From Clostridia bacterium (lineage in GTDB: Bacteria > Bacillota > Clostridia > Oscillospirales > CAG-272): a DNA stretch of 32,301 bases. The notes beneath the pieces were generated by a model, which was not told the DNA's origin, did not search any database, and saw only the letters and a list, made by a program, of their open reading frames with translations. This document shows, piece by piece, positions 15,013 to 22,693 of this stretch. The translations under genes were made by a program, and so were the position numbers. Location of the stretch: contig JAFQWY010000179.1 of assembly GCA_017407225.1 (NCBI GenBank), forward strand, positions 1 through 32,301, written 5' to 3'. The stretch's first letter is position 1. Each line of letters starts with the position of its first letter.

Positions 15013-15720
15013 ATGGAAACCTATCGCTACGACCTTCACGTTCACACAAAACTCTCCAGTGCCTGCGCCCACAATACCGGTGCGGAAATGGCGGATCTGT
15101 ATAAAGCTGCCGGATATGCCGGATTTGTGGTCACCGACCATTTTTTCTGCGGCAACACCTCCGTACCCAGAGAACTTCCCTGGGAGGAATGGGTGGCGCG
15201 GTATCACCTCAGCTATGAAGACGCAAAAAAACGCGGGGACGAGATCGGCCTGGACGTATTCTTCGGCTGGGAATTCTCCTATCAGGGCACGGATTTCATC
15301 ACGCTGGGGCTGGACACTGACTGGCTGCTGGCCCATCCCGAAGTCACAAAGATGGATGCCCGGCGGTATCTGAACCTGATCCGGGAGTCCGGCGGCTACA
15401 TCATCCACGCCCATCCCTTCATGGAAGCCGGGTATATTCCCTACATCCGTCTTATGCCCAGACTGGTGGATGCGGTGGAAATCCGCAACGGCGGCAAGCC
15501 TGCCTTTGTCAATGAAATGGCGGCGCACTATGCCGGGTCCTACGATCTGACCGTGACCGGCGGATCCGACTCCCACAACGATCACTGGGGCACCCTCACC
15601 GGCGTGGAATTCGACCGGCGGATCACCTCCGTGAACGATCTGACCGAAACTCTGAAGCTGAGACAGCACCGGGTATTTGCCATGCTCCGTCAGGACGACG
15701 GCACCTACCGGGACGAATAA
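15013..15720 (+). CDS. PHP-domain metal-dependent phosphoesterase
   Basis: A 235-residue stand-alone PHP protein. YDLHVHTKLSSAC (H9, H11) is PHP motif I. VVTDHFF, the GWEFSYQG segment, YIIHAHPF and VTGGSDSHNDHWG complete the set of metal-binding histidines and acids. PHP proteins hydrolyse phosphate esters (histidinol phosphate, nucleotides or others) in the cytosol; the substrate here is unknown. The ATG at 15013 has CGAGG at 15001-15005; an upstream in-frame ATG at 14971 lies inside the preceding gene and is unlikely. It is the last gene of the glycoside hydrolase operon, before a strong terminator, so it may act on a sugar phosphate from that pathway. Confidence 0.9.
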   Translation: METYRYDLHVHTKLSSACAHNTGAEMADLYKAAGYAGFVVTDHFFCGNTSVPRELPWEEWVARYHLSYEDAKKRGDEIGLDVFFGWEFSYQGTDFITLGLDTDWLLAHPEVTKMDARRYLNLIRESGGYIIHAHPFMEAGYIPYIRLMPRLVDAVEIRNGGKPAFVNEMAAHYAGSYDLTVTGGSDSHNDHWGTLTGVEFDRRITSVNDLTETLKLRQHRVFAMLRQDDGTYRDE

Positions 15721-15727
15721 AGAAATC

Positions 15728-15776
15728 GGGACCACCGCCTCCGGAGAAATCCGGGAAAGCGGCAGTCCCTTTTTTT
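15728..15776 (+). terminator. terminator of the glycoside hydrolase operon
   Basis: GGGAC (15728-15732) pairs with GTCCC (15765-15769), which is followed by seven T. An inner CCGGA-GAAA-TCCGG hairpin (15741-15754) caps it with a GNRA-type loop. It also separates this operon from the convergent deacetylase genes. Confidence 0.85.
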
Positions 15777-15790
15777 CATGCGGCAGCGGT

Positions 15791-16468
15791 TTACTCCTCA
15801 GCCCCGATCAGCTCCGACACGGTGACGAATTCGTAGCCCTCCGCCAGCAGTCCGGGAATGATGATCCGCAGAGCCGCAGGAGTCGGGGATTCGCCGCTGA
15901 CATAGTCGTGGAACAGGATGATGTCGCCGCCCTCCGTGTTGGACAGGACGTTCTGCGCGATCACATCCGGCGGTGTGTGCGCCCAGTCCAGGGTGTCCAC
16001 CGACCAGCAGACCAGGGTGTAATCCCTTTCGGAGGCGGCACGGCACAGTTCCTCCCCAAGCTGTCCGCCCGGCGGTCTGAGCAGATGGGGACGGTACTCG
16101 ATCCGCTCACCGATCAAGCGCTCCGCTTCGTCGATCTCCCGGCAGACCCCGTCATACCCGGCCTCCGTCAGATTGGCGTGGGAAAAGCTGTGATTGCCGA
16201 TCTCGTGTCCCTCGGCGTACACCATGGCCAGACAGTCGCCGTACCACTCTGCGTTCTGCCCGATGACGAAAAAGGTGGCGCGGATGCCGTATTCCCGGAG
16301 AATGTCCAGAATCTCCGGGGTCTGGGTGGGATGGGGACCGTCGTCGAAGGTCAGGGCGATCCGCTTGTCACTGCAGTTCCAGGAATACACCACATCCTCC
16401 CGTCCCGATGCGGACACGGGTGCGGCGAGCAGGAGGACGGACAGCAGAATCAGGCTTATTTTCCGCAT
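15791..16468 (-). CDS. polysaccharide deacetylase (NodB homology domain), secreted
   Basis: A 225-residue protein with a cleavable signal peptide (MRKISLILLSVLLLAAPVSA, cut near residue 20). All five NodB motifs are present: TFDDGPHP with D42/D43, NHSFSH with metal ligands H93 and H97, LRPPGG, SVDTLDW and IILFHDY. It should therefore be an active carbohydrate esterase family 4 enzyme that removes N-acetyl groups from peptidoglycan or a related glycan at the cell surface. Its start lies inside the end of the upstream PdaA-like gene (13-bp overlap) with only a weak ribosome-binding site, so expression is probably coupled to that gene. Confidence 0.92.
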   Translation of the reverse strand: MRKISLILLSVLLLAAPVSASGREDVVYSWNCSDKRIALTFDDGPHPTQTPEILDILREYGIRATFFVIGQNAEWYGDCLAMVYAEGHEIGNHSFSHANLTEAGYDGVCREIDEAERLIGERIEYRPHLLRPPGGQLGEELCRAASERDYTLVCWSVDTLDWAHTPPDVIAQNVLSNTEGGDIILFHDYVSGESPTPAALRIIIPGLLAEGYEFVTVSELIGAEE

Positions 16469-17325
16469 AATTCACCCAGCGTACCGAAGCGGTATCCCAT
16501 GGACTTCCACTCCCGGATCAGGTCGGAGAGAATGGCGGCGTTGGTGGAGGAGGTAGGGTGGAGCAGGAGAACCTCGCCGTTGTGGGTGTTCTTCAGAAGC
16601 TTTTCCTTTGCCGCATCCGGCTCCATCTGCCGTCCGTTGTCCCAGTCCGCGTAGGCGCAGCTCCAGAACACGGTGGTGTAGCCCATCTCCTGCGCCCACA
16701 TCAGGTTGTCCCGGCTGAATTTTCCCTCCGGCGGACGGTAGTATTTCCCGATCTCACACCCGATGGTGTCCCGGTAGATCTTCTCCATGGACTCCAGCTC
16801 CGCCGAAAATTCCTCCCGGTTTGCCAGACTCATGTCCCCGTGGCGTGCGGTGTGGTTGCAGACGGTGTGTCCCTCCTCCGCCATCCGCTTCACCAGATCC
16901 GTGTTCCGCGTCACCAGATTTTCCAGAATGAAGAACGCAGCCGGTACCTCCTCCGCCTTCAGCACATCCAGAATTTTCTCCACGTTCCCGTTTTCATAGC
17001 CTGCGTCAAAGGTCAGGTAGATCACTTTTTCGTCTTCTCCAAGGAATACGCCGCCGCAGTCGGTGACAAACGACATCTCCGGCGGAATGGGGGGACGGGA
17101 TCCGTCGTCACTTCTCATGCAGTACCAGCTGAAGGATTCGCCTGCCGATGCGGGAGCCGATTTCTCCCACTCCTTCGTGATCTCCAGCCCGCGTTCCGGC
17201 GGAATTTTCTCGCTCAGCTCCTCCGTTTCCCGGGGAAAGAGTTTTTCCAGGATTCCGCCGGCACTTACCGGAGCTGCCAGCAGAACTGCCAGTGCAAGAG
17301 CTGCCGCCATGGTTTTGTTTTTCAT
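16456..17325 (-). CDS. pdaA: PdaA-like peptidoglycan N-acetylmuramic acid deacetylase
   Basis: A 289-residue protein with a signal peptide (hydrophobic MAAALALAVLLAAPVSA, cut near residue 22). The NodB domain carries the PdaA hallmark LTFDAGYENG with D107, then CNHTARH with H158 and H162, YYRPPEGKFS, FWSCAYADWD and VLLLHPTS. In Bacillus subtilis PdaA deacetylates muramic acid to make muramic delta-lactam in spore cortex, which is needed for germination. The GYENG form and 289-residue length fit that subfamily. AGGAG precedes the ATG. A sigma-G-like promoter at 17368-17397 supports forespore expression. The overlapping downstream deacetylase would be expressed with it. Confidence 0.85.
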   Translation of the reverse strand: MKNKTMAAALALAVLLAAPVSAGGILEKLFPRETEELSEKIPPERGLEITKEWEKSAPASAGESFSWYCMRSDDGSRPPIPPEMSFVTDCGGVFLGEDEKVIYLTFDAGYENGNVEKILDVLKAEEVPAAFFILENLVTRNTDLVKRMAEEGHTVCNHTARHGDMSLANREEFSAELESMEKIYRDTIGCEIGKYYRPPEGKFSRDNLMWAQEMGYTTVFWSCAYADWDNGRQMEPDAAKEKLLKNTHNGEVLLLHPTSSTNAAILSDLIREWKSMGYRFGTLGELCGK

Positions 17326-17367
17326 GTGTCGTCACTCCTTTTCGCTTGTTTTTGCGGGGATCGTCCG

Positions 17368-17397
17368 TAGTATTTCCGCCTGCCGTGCATGAATACA
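17368..17397 (-). promoter_or_regulatory. candidate sigma-G (forespore) promoter of pdaA
   Basis: On the minus strand TGTATT (17392-17397) and AATACTA (17368-17374) are separated by 17 bases, about 43 bases upstream of the ATG. This is close to the sigma-G pattern (G-T/C-A-T-A then CAT--TA); the first base of the -10 and the last of the -35 differ. In B. subtilis pdaA is sigma-G controlled, which supports the call. Confidence 0.55.
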
Positions 17398-17502
17398 CGC
17401 CAATCTCTGCATAAAACCGTATAATCCCGAATTTCATGCAGAAATATACAGTCATGAAATTCTATTCATTTTCCGTGAAAATATATAAACCCTGCATAAA
17501 TA
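17386..17502. promoter_or_regulatory. cluster of ArgR-box-like operators upstream of argG
   Basis: The best site is TGAAATTCTATTCA at 17455-17468, which matches 12 of 14 positions of the ArgR consensus TGAATWWWWATTCA. Related half-sites are TGCATGAATA (17386-17395), TGCATAAAAC (17408-17417), TTCATGCA inverted (17433-17440) and TGCATAAATA (17493-17502). ArgR/AhrC with arginine represses biosynthesis genes through such clustered boxes. No argR gene is in the window. Confidence 0.6.
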
Positions 17503-17567
17503 CGGGATTTTTGTGCATTCTGATAATCAGAACCGTGTTTATTGTGTCGATTTGTGAAAACTGTCTA

Positions 17568-17596
17568 TTGCTTTTCTTCTGACAAAGTTGTATAAT
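17568..17596 (+). promoter_or_regulatory. sigma-A promoter of the arginine cluster (argG)
   Basis: TTGCTT (17568-17573) and a perfect TATAAT (17591-17596) are separated by 17 bases, with the argG start codon about 40 bases downstream. Confidence 0.75.
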
Positions 17597-17637
17597 TATG
17601 ACACTTTAATTAATAAATATAAATGAGGTACATACCC

Positions 17638-18861
17638 ATGAGCAATGAAATCAAGAAAATCGTTCTCGCCTACTCCGGCGGTCTGGACACTTCCATTATT
17701 ATTCCGTGGCTGAAGGAAAACTATGAAGGATGCGAAATCATCGCCGTATCCGGCAACGTCGGTCAGGCTGACGAACTGGAAGGACTGGAAGAAAAGGCAC
17801 TGAAGACCGGCGCTTCCAAGCTGTACATCGAAGACCTCCGCGACGAATATGTAACCGACTTCATCTGGCCCTGCCTGAAGGCTGACGCCAAGTACGAAGA
17901 CTACCTCCTCGGCACCTCCCATGCACGTCCCTGCATCGCAAAGCGTCTGGTTGAAATCGCGCTGGCCGAAGGCGCTGACGCAATCTGCCACGGCTGCACC
18001 GGCAAGGGCAACGACCAGGTTCGTTTCGAGCTGACCATCAAGGCTCTGGCTCCCGGCATGAAGATCATCGCTCCCTGGAGAATCTGGGATATCCAGTCCC
18101 GCGACGAAGAAATCGACTACGCGGAAGCGCACAACATTCCCCTCAAGATCAACCGTGAAACCAACTACTCCAAGGACAAGAACCTGTGGCACCTGTCCCA
18201 CGAAGGTCTGGATCTGGAAAACCCCGCAAACGAACCCCAGTACAACAAGAAGGGCTTCCTGGAACTGAGCGTTTCCCCCGAACAGGCTCCCGATACTCCC
18301 ACCTACGTGACCATTCACTTTGAAAAGGGCGTTCCCACCGCTCTGGACGGCGTGGAAATGGACGGCGTGACCCTCATCGAAAAGCTCAACGCCATCGGCG
18401 GCGCAAACGGCATCGGTCTGCTTGACATCGTTGAAAACCGTCTGGTCGGCATGAAGTCCCGCGGCGTATACGAAACTCCCGCAGGCACCATCCTCTACAA
18501 GGCTCATAACGTACTGGAAACCATCACCGTTGACAAGGAAACCGCTCACTTCAAGACCATGGTAGGTCAGAAGATGGCTGAACTGGTTTACAACGGCCAG
18601 TGGTTCACTCCCCTCCGCGAGGCAATCTGCGCGTTCGTTGACGAAACCCAGAAGCACGTGACCGGTGATGTGAAGCTGAAGCTCTACAAGGGCAACATGA
18701 TCAACGCCGGCGTAACTTCTCCCTACTCCCTCTACAGCGAACAGACCGCATCCTTCGGCGTGGACGAAGACTACAACCAGAAGGACGCTGACGGCTTCAT
18801 CAACCTGTTCGGTCTGCCGATCAAGATGAAGGCTCTTGCTGAAAAGAACTGGAACGAATAA
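17638..18861 (+). CDS. argG: argininosuccinate synthase
   Basis: Joins citrulline and aspartate with ATP hydrolysis to form argininosuccinate, the second-last step of arginine synthesis (EC 6.3.4.5); cytosolic. The 407-residue length matches the type I family. [18 protein letters not shown] near the N-terminus is the ATP pyrophosphatase loop. [14 protein letters not shown] and [19 protein letters not shown] are strongly conserved substrate-site segments. The ATG at 17638 has GAGGT at 17625-17629; an upstream ATG at 17623 overlaps that ribosome-binding site and is rejected. Codon use is more restricted than in neighbouring genes, suggesting high expression. First gene of the arg cluster. Confidence 0.98.
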   Translation: MSNEIKKIVLAYSGGLDTSIIIPWLKENYEGCEIIAVSGNVGQADELEGLEEKALKTGASKLYIEDLRDEYVTDFIWPCLKADAKYEDYLLGTSHARPCIAKRLVEIALAEGADAICHGCTGKGNDQVRFELTIKALAPGMKIIAPWRIWDIQSRDEEIDYAEAHNIPLKINRETNYSKDKNLWHLSHEGLDLENPANEPQYNKKGFLELSVSPEQAPDTPTYVTIHFEKGVPTALDGVEMDGVTLIEKLNAIGGANGIGLLDIVENRLVGMKSRGVYETPAGTILYKAHNVLETITVDKETAHFKTMVGQKMAELVYNGQWFTPLREAICAFVDETQKHVTGDVKLKLYKGNMINAGVTSPYSLYSEQTASFGVDEDYNQKDADGFINLFGLPIKMKALAEKNWNE

Positions 18862-18879
18862 TTATTTAGAATAAAACGA

Positions 18880-18941
18880 AAGAACACTTGCGTAACCGTC
18901 GGCACGGCGTCAGCCCGCTGATTGTTACGCATACTGTTCTT
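18880..18941 (+). other. stable hairpin between argG and argH
   Basis: AAGAAC (18880-18885) pairs with GTTCTT (18936-18941). Inside it GCGTAAC (18890-18896) pairs with GTTACGC (18924-18930). The result is a two-stage stem covering most of the 97-bp gap. There is no T run after it, so it is not a typical terminator. It may stabilise the argG mRNA or set the argG:argH ratio. Confidence 0.65.
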
Positions 18942-18958
18942 ATAACGGAGATTGAAAA

Positions 18959-20338
18959 ATGGCCAAACTATGGGACGCACGGTTCTCCAAGGCGGAAAAC
19001 AGCCGTGTGAACGACTTCAATTCATCTATTTCCTTCGACTCCCGGATGTTCCGCGAGGATATCGAAGGCTCCATCGCGCACGCCGCCATGCTGGGCAGAC
19101 AGGGCATCATCTCCCCCGACGAATCCGCGAAGATCGTCGAAGAGCTGATGAACATCCGCGCCGACATCGAATCCGGGGAACTCCCCATCGATCCCGAAGC
19201 CGAGGACATCCATATGTTTGTGGAGGAAGTCCTCACAAAGCGCATCGGCGACACCGGCAAGAGACTGCACACCGCAAGAAGCCGCAATGACCAGGTGGCG
19301 CTTGACATCCGTCTGTATCTGAGAAAGGAAATCACCGAGATCCGCGGCCTTCTGAAGGGGCTTCTCGCCGCCATCTCTCAGATTGCAAAGGACAACACCG
19401 ACGCGGTCATGGCGGGCTACACCCATCTGCAGAGAGCGCAGCCCGTGACCTTCGCACACTATGTGCTGGCCTACGGTCAGATGTTCCTCAGAGACGACAA
19501 CAGACTCCGGGAAATCCATGCACACACCTCCGTTTCCCCTCTGGGATCCGGTGCGCTGGCTTCCACCACCTACCCCATCGACCGGCACATGGTTGCGGAT
19601 CTGCTGGGTCTGGACGGCGTGACCGAAAACTCCATGGACGGCGTATCCGACCGGGATTTCCTGATCGAGCTGATCTTCGCCCTGTCCCTGGTGATGATGC
19701 ATCTGTCCCGGTTCTCCGAGGAAGTGATTCTCTGGTGCTCCAGTGAATTCGGCTTCATCGAGCTGGACGACGCCTTCTCCACCGGCTCTTCCATCATGCC
19801 CCAGAAAAAGAATCCCGATATCGCCGAACTGGTCCGCGGCAAGACCGGACGTGTCTACGGGGATCTGACCACGGCGCTGACCATGATGAAGGGCATTCCG
19901 CTGGCGTACAACAAGGATATGCAGGAGGACAAGGAAGCCGTATTCGACGCCATCGACACCGCAAAGCTGTGCATCGAGCTGTTCACCTCCATGCTCTCCA
20001 CCATGACCGTGAAGAAGGCAAAGCTGAGACAGGCCGCATCCGGCGGATTCATCAACGCCACCGACTGCGCGGACTATCTGGTGAAGAAGGGACTTCCCTT
20101 CCGCGATGCCTACAAGGTCAGCGGACGTCTGGTTGCCTACTGCATCGAGCACGGCACCGACTTCGAGTCCCTGCCTCTGGAAACCTACCGCGAATTCTCT
20201 CCCCTCTTTGACGAAGGGGTTTACGGTGCGGTGAATCTGGACAACTGCGTGAACACCCGTCTGGTATACGGCGGTCCTTCCGTACAGTCCGTACTGCACC
20301 AGATCGGGCTGATCGACACCTATATTGACAACAACTGA
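18959..20338 (+). CDS. argH: argininosuccinate lyase
   Basis: Splits argininosuccinate into arginine and fumarate (EC 4.3.2.1). It has 459 residues, the normal family length. It begins MAKLWDARFSKAENSRVNDFNSSISFD. HTARSRNDQVALDIRLYLR and GYTHLQRAQPVTFAHY carry conserved catalytic residues, and GSSIMPQKKNPDIAE (about 276-290) is the fumarase/aspartase superfamily signature with the catalytic serine. GGAG at 18947-18950 sits 8 bases before the ATG. It lies 97 bases after argG, separated by a stable hairpin, and is followed closely by argC. Confidence 0.98.
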   Translation: MAKLWDARFSKAENSRVNDFNSSISFDSRMFREDIEGSIAHAAMLGRQGIISPDESAKIVEELMNIRADIESGELPIDPEAEDIHMFVEEVLTKRIGDTGKRLHTARSRNDQVALDIRLYLRKEITEIRGLLKGLLAAISQIAKDNTDAVMAGYTHLQRAQPVTFAHYVLAYGQMFLRDDNRLREIHAHTSVSPLGSGALASTTYPIDRHMVADLLGLDGVTENSMDGVSDRDFLIELIFALSLVMMHLSRFSEEVILWCSSEFGFIELDDAFSTGSSIMPQKKNPDIAELVRGKTGRVYGDLTTALTMMKGIPLAYNKDMQEDKEAVFDAIDTAKLCIELFTSMLSTMTVKKAKLRQAASGGFINATDCADYLVKKGLPFRDAYKVSGRLVAYCIEHGTDFESLPLETYREFSPLFDEGVYGAVNLDNCVNTRLVYGGPSVQSVLHQIGLIDTYIDNN

Positions 20339-20348
20339 GGTTTATAAA

Positions 20349-21392
20349 ATGGATAAGAAAATCAAGGCCGCCGTTGTGGGTGCCACCGGATACGCAGGTG
20401 CCGAGCTGGTACGTCTGCTTCTGACCCATCCCGCGGCTGAACTCACCGGCATTTCCTCCGTCTCCTTTGAGGGCAAGGAAATCTCCGAGGTATATCCGAG
20501 CTTCAAGAAGCTGGGACTGCCCACCCTCACCGACGAAGACACCGCCATCGAAGGTGCGGACGTGGTATTTGCGGCTCTTCCCCACGGTTTATCCGAACTG
20601 CTTGCCGAAAAATGCGCCGCATCCGGCACTCTGCTGATCGACCTGGGCGCGGACTTCCGTCTGGCGGACGAGGACGAATACAGCGAATGGTACAAGAAGC
20701 CCTTCGACAAGCCCGAACTCCACTCCGGCGCGGTTTACGCCCTGCCCGAGCTGTTCCGGGACGAAATCAGGGGCGCAAAGATCATTGCCAATCCCGGATG
20801 CTATCCGACGGCGGCAGGTCTGGCGCTCTATCCCGCGCTGAAGCTGGGTCTGATCGGGAAATCCGGCATCATCATTGACGCAAAATCCGGTGTGACCGGT
20901 GCCGGCAGATCCCTCACCCAGAACACCCACTATCCCGAAACCAACGAATCCATTTCCGCATACAAGGTCGGCGCACACCGTCATACTCCCGAGATCGAGC
21001 AGACCGTATCCCGTGCGGCTGGCGAGCATATCAATGTGGTGTTCGTTCCCCATCTGCTCCCCGTGAACCGCGGCATTGAGGAAACCATCTACTGCCGTCT
21101 GACCACGGACATGACCGAGGACGAAATCCGCGCGGCGTACGTGGATTTCTACAAGGATGAACCCTTCGTCCGCATCGAGGCAAAGGGCGTCTCCGCCCAG
21201 ATCCGCAACGTGGCGAGATCCAATTACTGCGATATTTCCATCCACATGGACAAGCGCACCGGAATGCTGATCCTCTGCTCCTGCATCGACAACATGGTCA
21301 AGGGCGCGGCCGGTCAGGCAATCCAGAACATGAACCTGTACTTCGGTCTGGATGAGGGCACCGGAATCGACACGGTTCCCGCTCCCTTCTGA
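20349..21392 (+). CDS. argC: N-acetyl-gamma-glutamyl-phosphate reductase
   Basis: Reduces N-acetylglutamyl phosphate to the semialdehyde with NADPH (EC 1.2.1.38). The 347-residue protein starts MDKKIKAAVVGATGYAGAELVRLL, with the NADP-binding GATGYAG loop at the N-terminus. The catalytic cysteine is C151 in NPGCYPTAAGL. HRHTPEIEQ and FVPHLLPVNRGI are conserved later. The ATG at 20349 uses TGAGG at the argH stop codon as its ribosome-binding site, so the two genes are tightly coupled (10-base gap). An in-frame ATG inside the end of argH at 20325 is less likely. Confidence 0.97.
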   Translation: MDKKIKAAVVGATGYAGAELVRLLLTHPAAELTGISSVSFEGKEISEVYPSFKKLGLPTLTDEDTAIEGADVVFAALPHGLSELLAEKCAASGTLLIDLGADFRLADEDEYSEWYKKPFDKPELHSGAVYALPELFRDEIRGAKIIANPGCYPTAAGLALYPALKLGLIGKSGIIIDAKSGVTGAGRSLTQNTHYPETNESISAYKVGAHRHTPEIEQTVSRAAGEHINVVFVPHLLPVNRGIEETIYCRLTTDMTEDEIRAAYVDFYKDEPFVRIEAKGVSAQIRNVARSNYCDISIHMDKRTGMLILCSCIDNMVKGAAGQAIQNMNLYFGLDEGTGIDTVPAPF

Positions 21393-21422
21393 GAATTAAG
21401 GCTATACATTCGGAGATATGAT

Positions 21423-22661
21423 ATGAACAACGTAAACTTCTCTCCCATCCCCGGCGGCGTCTGTGCGGCTGAGGGATTTACCGCTCACGGCATCCACAGC
21501 GGACTGCGCAAGAACACCGCGCGTCTGGATCTGGCTCTCATCAAGGCCGATCACGTCTGCTCCGCCGCCGGCGTATTCACCAGAAACAAGGTATTTGCCG
21601 CTCCCGTCGGTGTGACCCGCCGTCATCTGGAAAACGGCACCGCTCAGGCTATCATCTGCAACTCCGGCAATGCCAATGCCTGCACCCCCGACGGCTATGC
21701 AACCGCTGAAACCACCTGCGAAGCTCTGGCATCCGCGCTGAACATTCCCGCGGACGACGTGATCGTGGCATCCACCGGCGTCATCGGCGTTTCCCTGCCC
21801 ACCGAACCCATCGTAAACGGCATTCCCGCTCTGATTGACGGTCTGGAACACAGCGAATCCGCATCCGACAGAGCCGCATCCGCCATCATGACCACCGATA
21901 CCAAAAAGAAGGAATTCGCGTTCTCCTGCGAAATCGGCGGCAGAACCGTGAAGATCGGCGGCATCTGCAAGGGCTCCGGAATGATTCACCCCAATATGGG
22001 CACCATGCTCTGCTTCATCACCACCGACTGCGCCATCGCTCCGGCTGTCCTGAAAACCGCGCTTCTGGATGCAGTGAAGGACACCTTCAACATGGTGACA
22101 GTGGACGGCGATACCTCCACCAACGACACCGTGACCGTTCTCGCTTCCGGCGATGCGGGAAACGCGGAAATCACTGCTGCATCCGGTAATGATTACGAAA
22201 TTTTCGCGGCGGTTCTCGGCCATCTCTGCAAGACTCTGGCTCTCGCCATTGCCGCTGACGGTGAAGGCGCAACCAAGCTGCTGATCTGCAAAGTCACCGG
22301 CGCGAAGAACGACGAAGATGCACGCACTCTTGCAAAATCCGTCATCGCTTCCTCCCTGGTGAAGACCGCCATGTACGGCGCCGATGCCAACTGGGGCAGA
22401 ATCATCTGCGCTCTGGGCTACACCGGCTGTGATATCGACACCGCAAAGATCGACATCGCATTCCGCTCCGCAAAGGGCGATCTTCCCGTCTGCAAAAACG
22501 GCGGCAGCTATCCCTTCGACGAAGATTACGCCAAGGAAGTGCTGAGTGAAAATAAGATCGAAATCCTCTGCGACATGAACGACGGTGACTGCGGCGCCGA
22601 AGCATACGGCTGCGACCTGACCTACGAATACGTAAGAATCAACGGCGACTACAGAAGCTGA
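21423..22661 (+). CDS. argJ: bifunctional glutamate N-acetyltransferase / ornithine acetyltransferase
   Basis: Transfers the acetyl group from N-acetylornithine to glutamate, which makes the pathway cyclic (EC 2.3.1.35); many ArgJ enzymes also use acetyl-CoA (EC 2.3.1.1). It has 412 residues. The autocleavage site lies in KGSGMIHPNMGTML, where T194 becomes the N-terminal nucleophile of the beta chain. The base before it encodes Gly instead of the commoner Ala. TVDGDTSTNDTV and GANWGRI-like ADANWGRIICALGY are family hallmarks. CGGAG at 21411-21415 precedes the ATG. It lies between argC and argB in the operon. No separate argA or argE is seen here, consistent with the recycling route. Confidence 0.97.
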   Translation: MNNVNFSPIPGGVCAAEGFTAHGIHSGLRKNTARLDLALIKADHVCSAAGVFTRNKVFAAPVGVTRRHLENGTAQAIICNSGNANACTPDGYATAETTCEALASALNIPADDVIVASTGVIGVSLPTEPIVNGIPALIDGLEHSESASDRAASAIMTTDTKKKEFAFSCEIGGRTVKIGGICKGSGMIHPNMGTMLCFITTDCAIAPAVLKTALLDAVKDTFNMVTVDGDTSTNDTVTVLASGDAGNAEITAASGNDYEIFAAVLGHLCKTLALAIAADGEGATKLLICKVTGAKNDEDARTLAKSVIASSLVKTAMYGADANWGRIICALGYTGCDIDTAKIDIAFRSAKGDLPVCKNGGSYPFDEDYAKEVLSENKIEILCDMNDGDCGAEAYGCDLTYEYVRINGDYRS

Positions 22662-22693
22662 GCTGCCAAATTCATACAGACTGGAGACTTCCC

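Larger units (their letters stand above)
17326..17637. other. intergenic control region between pdaA and argG
   Basis: This 312-bp AT-rich divergent region has no gene. It holds the candidate sigma-G promoter of pdaA, a cluster of ArgR-box-like sites, an 11-bp CTGATAATCAG palindrome at 17520-17530, and the sigma-A promoter of argG. Confidence 0.75.
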
